The notes below the pieces were generated by a model, which saw only the letters and a program-made list of their open reading frames with translations, had not been told where the DNA came from and did no database searches. A stretch of 64,000 nucleotides of DNA from Dermatophilus congolensis (GTDB lineage: Bacteria > Actinomycetota > Actinomycetes > Actinomycetales > Dermatophilaceae): NCBI GenBank assembly GCA_030538115.1, contig JAUNUP010000003.1, positions 1 through 64,000 on the forward strand. The letters are read 5' to 3'. Every line of letters starts with the position of its first letter. The first letter of the stretch is position 1. A program made the translations under genes and the position numbers. Shown piece by piece: positions 26,901 through 34,704 of this stretch.

Positions 26901-27780
26901 GATGGCCGTCACCTTCGACACCGACTTCGACACGACAGCGGCTCGACGGCAGCGCATCCAGGCCCGGCAGCAGGGGCACACACCACCAAGCCGCGACGGT
27001 TCGCCTCCCTTCGACGCCGTGCTCGCCACCTCGATGCTGCAGGTCGGCGTCGACGTCACGCGCCTCGGGCTCATGCTGCTCGTCGGGCAACCCAAGAACA
27101 CCGCCGAGTACATCCAGGCCTCGTCCCGAGTCGGCCGAGACGCCTCCCGCCCTGGCCTCGTGGTCACGCTCGGCAACTGGGCGCGGCCCCGCGACCTCGC
27201 CCACTACGAACAGTTCCGCCACTACCACGAGACCTTCTACGCCCAAGTCGAGCCGCTCTCCGTCACCCCGTTCTCCGTCACCGCTCTGGAGCGGGGACTC
27301 GACGGCGTACTCGTCAGCGCCGCACGCGTGCTGCACGCAGCCGTAGACGGGGGCCTGTCGCCTGAGAAGAACGCGGGACGCATCAGCGAACAGCGGCCCT
27401 TCGTCGAGAACCTCATCGACGCCCTCGTGGCCCGCGTGAACGACGCCGCTGACGAGCCCTCCACCGAAACGGCCAGGCAGCGGCTGCTCAACCGACTCGA
27501 CCAGTGGGAGAAGAGACGCACCTCCGTGATTCAGCGGGGATTCTCGCTCGCGTACGAGCGGGTCGGCGACGCGAGCACGTTCGCGCCGCTCATGCGCAGC
27601 GCCGAGAACGTGCGCTCACGCGACGACGCCCTCGAGAACGCACCCTTCATCGTGGCGAACTCGATGCGCGAGGTGCAGCCCGAGATCAACCTGCTGGTCA
27701 GCCCCATACCCGAACGGCTCTTCTACGAGGAGCCGATGAGCGCTCCCGAATGGCACACCCCGGCGGAGGAGACATCGTGA
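23986..27780 (+). CDS. drmA: DISARM DrmA, superfamily 2 helicase-like ATPase
   Basis: A 1264-residue helicase, core DISARM component. It has FFPTGGGKTEAYLGLAAFT (Walker A, about residue 517), a zinc-ligand pair in RCPWCGTRIGSG (about 640), LIIQDELHLITG (DExH, about 773), and a second lobe with TSMLQVGVDVTRLGLMLLVGQ and YIQASSRVGRDASRPG. In described systems DrmA forms a complex with DrmB that binds DNA ends or single-stranded DNA and is held off by methylation. Four-base overlaps with drmMI and drmB imply coupled translation and balanced amounts. Start by ATG at 23986. Confidence 0.93.
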   Translation: MSQSTGPDDTAEAPGYELTFAPDDTSWTARENLNDILIRELLGPADGDTEQISVPPDTRYLLGRIAPTKLTGGDAPASAADGSVTDRDDNDSTLDLGDDLDARESRGVPVIDNDDSGIDGEEDAIAGDHDEPIKRGIMIPASMGLRFQVPFDLREVTVRAGWGTYEPRATGEVSAAGRPVRHFVRTPVHRSARIDLTAQRPGHTTDIPLVDDVVLRVDTYDDQQLRRRLVEVALCNDRETPTQIPVDAWMFQTKLDVEADGADVFLPVVDVMENDPGEDDDELRRLGLQYRDRLEFAVGRTCSADWVVADGARRATKVSTTWLPTAETPQTRAFEVPGTVLDMRRLAEMSAAEVGDALRPIVDGYASWLGLDGAQPPPDGRPTQRAIAEALPRHLSEEAHLAIDEATQVHRQLVEGLDHLVSDPEALRCFAFMNRVMADQRVHSQVAALRADRPELSADAAMREVLHGTADKPRKPGDAHSWRTFQIAFVLMQIPAMCDPAHPRRSGPAANVELLFFPTGGGKTEAYLGLAAFTFAIRRRQGMLDTPDGTLNGGDGVAVLMRYTLRLLTAQQFQRATTLICAAELARLEDTATWGDTPFRIGLWVGSGVSPKWVKDAAEELQLANKNPRYRLTVLQIQRCPWCGTRIGSGEVKIDTSEGRVRVYCGDDLSDCPFSEGGDFDDGLPVLTVDEEIYRLTPAFVIATVDKFARLAREGQAASLFGHVRLRCDRHGYVHPDDQGCTIAQNGKHPKSGALPAAPVYPTSRLRPPDLIIQDELHLITGALGTTVGLFEVAIDALTTWRSPAGATVKPLIVASTATVRNALDQVHALYGRGVTVFPPQVTDVADTFFSREVAASPTTPGRRYVGISTTGVRMTTAEIRIAEVLMAGAQELIDTSGAAADPYCTLVGYFNATRELAGMARYMRDDIQTALAKGRRWSRLPQRAGTGFRQLNLAELTSRVAGADITSTLDQMAVTFDTDFDTTAARRQRIQARQQGHTPPSRDGSPPFDAVLATSMLQVGVDVTRLGLMLLVGQPKNTAEYIQASSRVGRDASRPGLVVTLGNWARPRDLAHYEQFRHYHETFYAQVEPLSVTPFSVTALERGLDGVLVSAARVLHAAVDGGLSPEKNAGRISEQRPFVENLIDALVARVNDAADEPSTETARQRLLNRLDQWEKRRTSVIQRGFSLAYERVGDASTFAPLMRSAENVRSRDDALENAPFIVANSMREVQPEINLLVSPIPERLFYEEPMSAPEWHTPAEETS

Positions 27781-29846
27781 GCGACACCGACCTCGTCTAC
27801 GACGCCGCACAACAGCTCGACCCGTTGGGCGACGCCGACAAGGCCTCCGCCGACGGCACCAAGAAGAACTTTGCCAAGGTCGGCACGGCCCGGCCGTCGT
27901 CGCTGCTCTACACGTACGGCCCCGGCGCGATCATGGACCTGCCCAACTTCACCGTCATGCCCTCCGGGCTCGACGACTGGGAACCCATCTGGAAGCGGCG
28001 CGACGGCATCCCCCTCATCAAGGCCCCACGGCTGCTCGAAGCGGTGCGCGTCATGCTCGGCCCGCAGGTGGACGAACTGCGGCCCTTCCCATGGAACCCC
28101 AACACGAACTCCTACTCCCGTGACGGCAACGACCTCGGCGTACCTGCCCGGGTCTTTCCGCAGTGGCTGCGCTGCACCGGGTGCGACCGCCTCGCACCGA
28201 TACCCGTGTTCGAGTACCGCAACACCAACCCCTACCGCAGCGACAGGGCGATCTTCGAACACACCAACTGCCGCGGCCGGCCCCGCCGAGCAGGCGAGTC
28301 ACCCCGGCCCACCTCGAAGAAAGACCTCACACAACCGGCGGTCGCCGCGCGCTACCTGCTCACCTGCCCCGACGGGCACCTCGACGAATTTCCGTACATC
28401 GCATGGGTACACCACGGCATCCCCTGCCCCCAGGCACCCGACGCGCCCGTGCTGCGCCTCGTCGACGGCACCGCCTCCAAAGGCGCCACTGCCACCGTGC
28501 ACTGCGACTCGTGCGGCGCCCGCAGGGGAATGAACGAAGCGCAGGGAGCCGCAGGCCGTGCCAAGCTGCCCCGCTGCCGCGGCCGACTACCGCACCTCGA
28601 CGGGTTCGAGCAAGAAGGCTGCGACCGTGAACCGCACCTCATGCTCGTCGGCGCCTCCAACCTGTGGTTTCCAGCCGTGCAGTCGATCATCGTCATGCCG
28701 CGCCTCGATGCGGCCGCACGTGATCGCGACCACGCAGACACCATCCGGGTGATCCTCGGCGAACGGCTCGCCCAGTTCGCCGGGCAAATCCCCGTACTGC
28801 GGGCGCTGCTGGAGACCGACGGCCGGTTCGACGCGCGAGCCCTCTCCGACACCGAACTCGCGTCGCTCTGCAACACCGCGCTTAACCCACCGCACGCCGC
28901 CCAGACCGAGGAGGAACGCGCCGAGCTGCAGCGCACCTGGGACCCGATCAAGCTGCTGGCTCCTGAGTGGGAGTACCTACTGCGTGACCCGCTGGGCCAG
29001 CGCGACCCCGATCTCGATTCGGGGCTCATGCTCTCGCCCCGAGACGTACACCCCGATCTGCGGCCCCGTGTCGATCGGGTCCTCGCCGTCGACCGGCTGC
29101 GCAAGGTCAACGCCGTGCTCGGCTTCACACGCGTCGACGCCTTCGATCGGGTCAACGACCTCGACCAACGCCTCGTCCGCCTGACGCGCACGAAGAAACC
29201 CGCCTGGACCGTCGCCACCGAAGACCGCGGTGAGGGCGTGTTCATGCAACTGCAGGAATCGGCCGTCGCCGCCTGGGAGAAGCGCGTTCTCGACAGCAGC
29301 ATCTGGGAAGCGCACCAGGCATCTCATCGCCGCAACTTCGAGCGACGATTCTCCGAGACCGCCAAGACCATCAACCCCGACGACCGGCTGCAACCTCCCC
29401 GCTATTGGCTCCTGCACACGCTCGCGCACTGCCTCATCCGCGAGATGGCCATGTACTCCGGCTACGGAGCAGCCAGCCTCTCCGAGCGCATCTACGCCTG
29501 GGATGCCGAAGGCGACCGACCGGCTTCGGCCGGGCTGCTGATCTGCACCACCGCCTCCGACAGCGACGGCACGCTGGGCGGGCTCGTGCGGCTCAGCGAG
29601 CCGGAGCGTCTGGCCGCGATCATCCGCTCCGCGCTGCGACGTGCCGGTCGCTGCTCCTCCGATCCGGTGTGTGCCATGCGCACGCCCCGCGACCCCGAAG
29701 ACTTCCTCCACGGCGCCGCGTGCCACTGCTGTGTCATGGCCTCCGAGACGTCGTGCGAACGCGCCAACCGATTCCTCGACCGGAGGTTCCTCGTGTCACT
29801 GCCACTCAGTGACCTCGGGTTCTTCGGCGATCCGCATGACTGGTGA
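27777..29846 (+). CDS. drmB: DISARM DrmB, DUF1998 protein
   Basis: A 689-residue protein with DUF1998, partner of DrmA. Cysteine clusters suggest zinc binding: RCTGCDRLAPIPV, LTCPDGHLDEFPYIAW (about residue 195) and HCDSCGARRG. The DUF1998 segment is LLHTLAHCLIREMAMYSGYGAASLSERIYAW near residue 545 followed by GLLICTTASDSDGTLGGLV. The GTG at 27777 overlaps the drmA stop by four bases and fits the family start (VSDTDLVYDAAQQLDPLG); longer in-frame extension runs inside drmA. It overlaps drmC by 11 bases. Confidence 0.92.
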   Translation: MSDTDLVYDAAQQLDPLGDADKASADGTKKNFAKVGTARPSSLLYTYGPGAIMDLPNFTVMPSGLDDWEPIWKRRDGIPLIKAPRLLEAVRVMLGPQVDELRPFPWNPNTNSYSRDGNDLGVPARVFPQWLRCTGCDRLAPIPVFEYRNTNPYRSDRAIFEHTNCRGRPRRAGESPRPTSKKDLTQPAVAARYLLTCPDGHLDEFPYIAWVHHGIPCPQAPDAPVLRLVDGTASKGATATVHCDSCGARRGMNEAQGAAGRAKLPRCRGRLPHLDGFEQEGCDREPHLMLVGASNLWFPAVQSIIVMPRLDAAARDRDHADTIRVILGERLAQFAGQIPVLRALLETDGRFDARALSDTELASLCNTALNPPHAAQTEEERAELQRTWDPIKLLAPEWEYLLRDPLGQRDPDLDSGLMLSPRDVHPDLRPRVDRVLAVDRLRKVNAVLGFTRVDAFDRVNDLDQRLVRLTRTKKPAWTVATEDRGEGVFMQLQESAVAAWEKRVLDSSIWEAHQASHRRNFERRFSETAKTINPDDRLQPPRYWLLHTLAHCLIREMAMYSGYGAASLSERIYAWDAEGDRPASAGLLICTTASDSDGTLGGLVRLSEPERLAAIIRSALRRAGRCSSDPVCAMRTPRDPEDFLHGAACHCCVMASETSCERANRFLDRRFLVSLPLSDLGFFGDPHDW

Positions 29847-30591
29847 CGACGCCGTACTCCGGCTGGCCGGGTTTCTCACCGCCACCGAGGCGCGGCAACT
29901 CGCCGACCGGCTGACCGCCGGCGCGACGATGCGTCAGGCCCTCGTGGTGGTCGGTTCCGCGCGCAGGCGGGAGGCGCAGGCACTCATCTCAGCCGTGGAC
30001 GACGGTTCACCCGCCCGCTCAGAACGTGCCGCCTCCGAACGAACGCTGACCGTGCTGAGAGCCATCGAAGGCGCGCTGGCCCGGCACACCTCGGTAGACC
30101 CCGTGTGGACGGCCCCCAAGAACCTCGTCGGCGCGGGACAACTCACTGCGTCGGTACACCATTTCGTGAGCCAGGCGCGCGCGTCGGTCGTGTGCTCGAC
30201 CTTCAACTTCCAGCGTTCCTCGACCCTGTGGGCTGCTCTCTCCGAAGTGGCCAGGCGCCCTGAAGTCGACGTGCGCGTCTACGTCGACACCTCCGCTGCC
30301 GACCGTGGCAGCAGACCGACCACTCCGACCACCCGGCAGGTAGCCGACGAACTGACCGGTGCAACCGTTCTCCGCACCGTGGCCGTAGACGGACACGTAG
30401 TACGCAACCACGCCAAGTTCATCGCCGTGGATCACCACTACCTCCTCGTGACCAGCGCCAACTTCTCGCGAAGCGCCGAGGAGTTCAACGTCGAACTCGG
30501 ACTGGTACTCGAGAACCCGCTCGTCACCCAGGCCGTGGAACGGCAGATGCAGGAACTCGAGGCCCTGGTCTACGAAGTCGTGCGGCGTTGA
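29836..30591 (+). CDS. drmC: DISARM DrmC, phospholipase D family protein
   Basis: A 251-residue PLD-fold protein with one recognisable HxK motif, HAKFIAVDHHYLLVTSANFS near residue 192, and an N-terminal half (VSQARASVVCSTFNFQR) where a second, weaker PLD half would lie. PLD-family nucleases cut phosphodiester bonds without metal. In published DISARM work DrmC was found dispensable in one host, so its role may be auxiliary. Its ATG at 29836 lies inside the end of drmB. The operon stops 25 bases before the end of the convergent DUF3320-type gene, with no clear terminator. Confidence 0.9.
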   Translation: MTGDDAVLRLAGFLTATEARQLADRLTAGATMRQALVVVGSARRREAQALISAVDDGSPARSERAASERTLTVLRAIEGALARHTSVDPVWTAPKNLVGAGQLTASVHHFVSQARASVVCSTFNFQRSSTLWAALSEVARRPEVDVRVYVDTSAADRGSRPTTPTTRQVADELTGATVLRTVAVDGHVVRNHAKFIAVDHHYLLVTSANFSRSAEEFNVELGLVLENPLVTQAVERQMQELEALVYEVVRR

Positions 30592-30616
30592 CCGTCGAGG
30601 GATGAGACACCGCAGG

Positions 30617-33600
30617 TCAGTGAGTGGGCTGAGCGGCTGAGGTCAGCCGCACTTCGCCTCCGGCGGTGTCGACCTCGTCTGCCTCCACGAGCGAGGTCAG
30701 GTCGTTGCGGAGTTGCCCCCTCGACATGCCGCCGAGACGCCCGAAGCCGAAGATCTCGTTAACCCCGCGCACGAGATCGTTTTCGGTGCAACGGCCGTCG
30801 CTCTCGGTCAAGACGAGCCTGATGGCGTTGGCGCGCTCTTGCGGCGCGATCTCCGCGATCTTGCGGTGGGCGCGCGTGCCGCCGCGCACCTCGCGGTAGC
30901 TCTCGGGAGCCGTGTCCTCGGGCCAGAGAAACGTCTCGCCCTGCCAGACCTCGCGCGTCGTGCGGATGTCGGCGGGCAGAGCGTCGAGCACGGAGCCGCG
31001 CCGGTGAGGCATGAGGTGACGCCACCCGAACCGCTGGGCCACGACGCGCAACGCACGGTCGACCTGCACCGGTCCCTCCGCCGCCACGACCTCCCGCCAT
31101 TGCGCCGCGACCTGCGCCACGGCCTCCGGGTCAGGCAGGGCGTGGATCACGGAGCGGTCGGCGACGTGTGACTCGGAGGCGGGCACGAACGCCGTGAGCC
31201 TCGGCCCCGCCGGCTCAGTCGCCTCGGGCTCAGCCGGCTCCGGTGTCCCCGGTGTCCCTGGTGCCTCCGGTGCGTGGATGCTGTGTCCGCTCGCCTGCAG
31301 CCGCTCGACCGCGTCACGCATCGCCTGATCGGTGGACCCACCCGCGGCCACGGCCTCAGCGAGCAGGCGAACTGTCTCCGCCTGAGCGGCCACAGCCTGC
31401 GCGACCTGCGGAGGCAGAACCACCGGAGGGTCTTCGGTCGAGGCCTCGACCGGCACGGAACCGATGCGCGTCGCCTGCTCAGGCTCGGACTCCGCCGACG
31501 CCGGAGCACCGCCGCGGCACAAGTCCATGATCCCGGCGACCACAGCCTCGGGGTCGGTGATCCAGTCGTGCCGGTAGACCTGCGTCAACGCGGCCCAGCC
31601 CATGTTGCCGACGAGCACGGCCTCCGGCATCACGTCGCGGTCGGCCACGGCCGGGCGACCTGCCCACGAGTCCGAATCGAGCTGCACCGCAACCCAACCG
31701 CCTTCACCGTGACGAGCAGCGATGTCGACGCGGAAACCCGACAGACCCAGGCTCTCGACCACCTCGGCGCCCGCAGCTCGCAGCGCCTCGGCGACATCTT
31801 CGCGGTAGTCGTCCGCCTCCGGTTCGCTCGTGCGGGCGACGAGCAGGTCGTCGTTCAGTGCCGACTCCATGTACTCGCGCAGGTGCGCGGGGCCGCGGGA
31901 GGCATCACTGTCGGCGATGTCCGGCGGATCGAACGACGCGAACAGCACGTTGCGCACCCGCGCCCGCGTGACCGCCACGTTGAGTCGCCGCTCGCCTCCG
32001 GCCCTGGCCAGCAGACCGAAATTCGACGGCAACCGCCCATCCGCGTCACGCGAATACGTCAGCGAGAAGACGATGTAGTCGCGCTCGTCACCCTGCACGT
32101 TCTCCAGGTTCTTCACGAACAGCGGCTCGTCCTCACGCTCCAGCGCCGCCCGCACGCTCTCGGAGGGGTCGGCCTCGAGCTTCTCCAGGATGTACTCGGC
32201 CTGGGAGGTGTTGAACGTCATGACACCGACCGACGACTCCGGATTCTCGGCGAGAATCGTGCGCACCTCGTCGATCACGGCGTTCGCCTCGATGATGTTG
32301 AGCTTGCGGCCACCACGCCCCTGCTCGAAGCTGCCGTACACGCGCAGAAGCTCGACCCCCGTATCGGTGAACGTGCGCGGCGGCGTGGGGAACGTGGCGA
32401 GGGTGCCGTCGTAGTAGTGCCTGTTCGAGAACGACACCAGCACTTCGGAGCGGCTGCGGTAGTGCCGTTCGAGACGCAGGCTCGCGAGGCCGGCGCGGTG
32501 CGCCTCGAGCAGGATCGACTCCTGTTCGTCGGCGTCGTCATCCTCCCCGCCCGACACCGTGAACAGCTCGGAGGGGGGCATCTGCTGCGCGTCGCCCACG
32601 ACGATCGCCGCACGTGCGCGTCCCATCGCACCGACGGCAGCGGAAACGCGGATCTGCGACGACTCGTCGAAGACCACGATGTCGAACAGCCCCGGACGGG
32701 CAGGCAGGTACTGCGCCACCGTCGTCGGGCTCATGAGCAGGCACGGCGTCACGCGCAGGATCGCGTCGATGTGCCCGGCGATCAGCTCCTGAAGTCCCGA
32801 CGCGTGCGCGGTACGCACCTCGTCACGCAGCGCCTCGATGCCGGTGCGTTCGCTGCGGCCCGACGCGTCGTCGGCCGGGGCATCAGCCTGGTCACCGCGG
32901 GTCTCGGGGACCGCGCCGGTCTCGACCGCCCCGTGCGCGTGGTGGTCAGCGCGGGCAGCGTGCGCTTGTTCGCCCTCGTCCGCATGGGCCCGGCGGGCGA
33001 CACCGGCGGCGATCTCCGAACGCAGGGCGTCTCTGAACTCGTCTGAGGCGGCCACGAACTCGCGTGCCGCGGCGGTGCGCTCGGCGGAGTCGAGCTGCGC
33101 CACTCCGCTCGGGCCTGCCTCTCGCAGGTCGCTCGGGTAGGCGGCCAGTCGCTCGGCGAGGTCACGGCGGCGCTCCGCGAGTCGGACCGAACCGTTGTCG
33201 TCGGTCGGGCTCTCGGCGCCGACCGGCTCGGAGGCGGCGCGCAAGTGAGCCCGCACGGCCCGGCTGGTCTGGCCCTTGCCGTACAGGTCGAGGCACACGC
33301 CTCCCAGCCCCACCTGGCGCAGACGGCGCGCGACCACGTCGAGGGCGGCCTGCTTCTCGGCGACGAAGAGCACCTTCTGGCCCTGATGCAGCGCGTGGGC
33401 GATGAGGTTGGTGATCGTCTGCGACTTGCCTGTGCCGGGTGGGCCTTCGAGCACGAACGTGCGCCCGGCCGCCGCCCACGCGACGGCTTTGATCTGTGAC
33501 CCGTCGGCGGGCAGGGGCAGCGCGAGGTCGGCCTCGGTGGTGTCGGTGATGTCGGGTTCGCCGACAGGGTCGGTGAAGTCGGTGCCGTCGGCTCGCACCA

Positions 33601-34528
33601 GGTGCTGCACGAGCGCGTTGTCGGTGAACTCCTGCCAGTGGTCGTGCACGTCACGCCACATCTGCATGGTCGAGAACTTCAGCAAGGCGATGCGAGACTC
33701 GGGCACGACCTCGAACTCCAGGCCGGCTTCGTGCAGCGCCTTGCGCAGGCCTTCGATCAGCCTCGGCACGTCGACGCCGGGATCGAGAAGCGGAGGCTCC
33801 CGAAGCACCTCGGGCTCGAACTTGTTCGTGCGACGCAGCCATTCGAGCAGGCACTCGTTGGGGCGCACGGCCGCGCCCGGCTCCAATTGGATGACGTGTG
33901 GGCCGAGCCGCGGCCCGGTCAGCGTCACGGGCAACAGCAGCAACGGTGCGAGGGCCTCGGCGCCGGAGTCGCTCGTGATCCGCAACGCTCCGAGTGTGAG
34001 GTAGAGGGCGCTGGCACCCAGCTCCTCGCGGGCCAGTTGAGCGCGTCGCCGCAGGTCGGAGAGGGCGGTGCGCAGTTGGCGCGTGTCGAACTGGGCGAAG
34101 ACGAGGCCGCCGTCGTTCAGCGCGGACAGGAGCGTCTCGGCATCGAGATCGTGTACGCCTCGTGCTGATTCGTGTACCTCGACCTCGTCGAGGTCCTCGG
34201 CTCCGCGCACAGTGACCGGCACACCCTGGGCGACGACGTTCTCGACCGCCGCGAGCGTGCCTTCATCGACGAACAGGGGCACGCCGGTGTCACCGAGGTT
34301 GATGAGGGGGTTGCGCATCGACAGGTCGAGCAGCTGCCCCTGCCACCGCCGGACGGCCTCAGGCAACTCGGCGACTGGCTCGGGAGTCGTATCAACGGAT
34401 TCGACTGACTCAGCGCCGAAATCAGCCGGCTCGGTAACGGGCTCGGAGGTCGTGGCGACCGATGCGTCGCCGACGTCGGCTGGTTCGTTCACGCCGTTCG
34501 CCGCACTCTCGTGCCCCGCACCGCTCAC
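30617..34528 (-). CDS. DUF4011/DUF3320-type helicase-nuclease, probably internally shortened
   Basis: A 1303-residue protein. N-terminal LDLSMRNPLINLGDTGVPLFV matches DUF4011; a superfamily 1 helicase follows with LEGPPGTGKSQTITNLIAHALHQG (Walker A, about residue 365), VVFDESSQIRVSAAVGAM (DExx, about 618) and VVGDAQQMPPSELF. Then comes an REase_MTES_1575-like nuclease region (GFRVDIAARHGEGG and VQLDSDSWAG, about 930) and a C-terminal DUF3320-like domain. Members usually have several hundred more residues between Walker A and the DExx motif; here that gap is only about 260 residues and includes a low-complexity His/Ala stretch (HADEGEQAHAARADHHAHG). The GTG at 34528 is chosen because GGAG lies just upstream; a TTG at 34594 would sit before the likely promoter. 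It converges on drmC. Confidence 0.82.
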   Translation of the reverse strand: MSGAGHESAANGVNEPADVGDASVATTSEPVTEPADFGAESVESVDTTPEPVAELPEAVRRWQGQLLDLSMRNPLINLGDTGVPLFVDEGTLAAVENVVAQGVPVTVRGAEDLDEVEVHESARGVHDLDAETLLSALNDGGLVFAQFDTRQLRTALSDLRRRAQLAREELGASALYLTLGALRITSDSGAEALAPLLLLPVTLTGPRLGPHVIQLEPGAAVRPNECLLEWLRRTNKFEPEVLREPPLLDPGVDVPRLIEGLRKALHEAGLEFEVVPESRIALLKFSTMQMWRDVHDHWQEFTDNALVQHLVRADGTDFTDPVGEPDITDTTEADLALPLPADGSQIKAVAWAAAGRTFVLEGPPGTGKSQTITNLIAHALHQGQKVLFVAEKQAALDVVARRLRQVGLGGVCLDLYGKGQTSRAVRAHLRAASEPVGAESPTDDNGSVRLAERRRDLAERLAAYPSDLREAGPSGVAQLDSAERTAAAREFVAASDEFRDALRSEIAAGVARRAHADEGEQAHAARADHHAHGAVETGAVPETRGDQADAPADDASGRSERTGIEALRDEVRTAHASGLQELIAGHIDAILRVTPCLLMSPTTVAQYLPARPGLFDIVVFDESSQIRVSAAVGAMGRARAAIVVGDAQQMPPSELFTVSGGEDDDADEQESILLEAHRAGLASLRLERHYRSRSEVLVSFSNRHYYDGTLATFPTPPRTFTDTGVELLRVYGSFEQGRGGRKLNIIEANAVIDEVRTILAENPESSVGVMTFNTSQAEYILEKLEADPSESVRAALEREDEPLFVKNLENVQGDERDYIVFSLTYSRDADGRLPSNFGLLARAGGERRLNVAVTRARVRNVLFASFDPPDIADSDASRGPAHLREYMESALNDDLLVARTSEPEADDYREDVAEALRAAGAEVVESLGLSGFRVDIAARHGEGGWVAVQLDSDSWAGRPAVADRDVMPEAVLVGNMGWAALTQVYRHDWITDPEAVVAGIMDLCRGGAPASAESEPEQATRIGSVPVEASTEDPPVVLPPQVAQAVAAQAETVRLLAEAVAAGGSTDQAMRDAVERLQASGHSIHAPEAPGTPGTPEPAEPEATEPAGPRLTAFVPASESHVADRSVIHALPDPEAVAQVAAQWREVVAAEGPVQVDRALRVVAQRFGWRHLMPHRRGSVLDALPADIRTTREVWQGETFLWPEDTAPESYREVRGGTRAHRKIAEIAPQERANAIRLVLTESDGRCTENDLVRGVNEIFGFGRLGGMSRGQLRNDLTSLVEADEVDTAGGEVRLTSAAQPTH

Positions 34529-34576
34529 GTAGCTCCACTCTCCTCCGCCTGAGCCTCCCCTCCCGTCGACTCTGTT

Positions 34577-34604
34577 CCTATGAACCGTAGGCAAATTGAC
34601 TCAA
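34577..34604 (-). promoter_or_regulatory. Candidate promoter of the DUF3320-type gene
   Basis: On the minus strand a -35 TTGAGT (34599-34604) and a -10 CATAGG (34577-34582) are 16 bases apart. The expected start falls after the TTG codon at 34594, supporting the internal GTG start at 34528. Confidence 0.35.
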
Positions 34605-34680
34605 TCTTGGCGTTAGGGACACGTAAAGAACCCCCCGCCTCACGATCCCGTGGCCCCCACATCGGGCAGGTCCGGTCTCC

Positions 34681-34704
34681 CTAACTGCTGCTAGCAGGAG
34701 TTAG
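34681..34704. repeat. Palindromic element, copy A (core CTGCTAGCAG)
   Basis: A 24-bp near-palindrome with outer arms CTAACT/AGTTAG and core CTGCTAGCAG. It forms the last eight codons and the stop of the HpnZ-like gene. Similarity to copy B at 42212 extends outwards: GGTCTCC precedes and GTG follows here, and copy B has the reverse complement of both. Confidence 0.75.

Noticed and set aside
31274..33046. Long plus-strand frame opposite the DUF3320-type gene
   Set aside because: Antisense of a well-supported gene; no motif or start site supports it.
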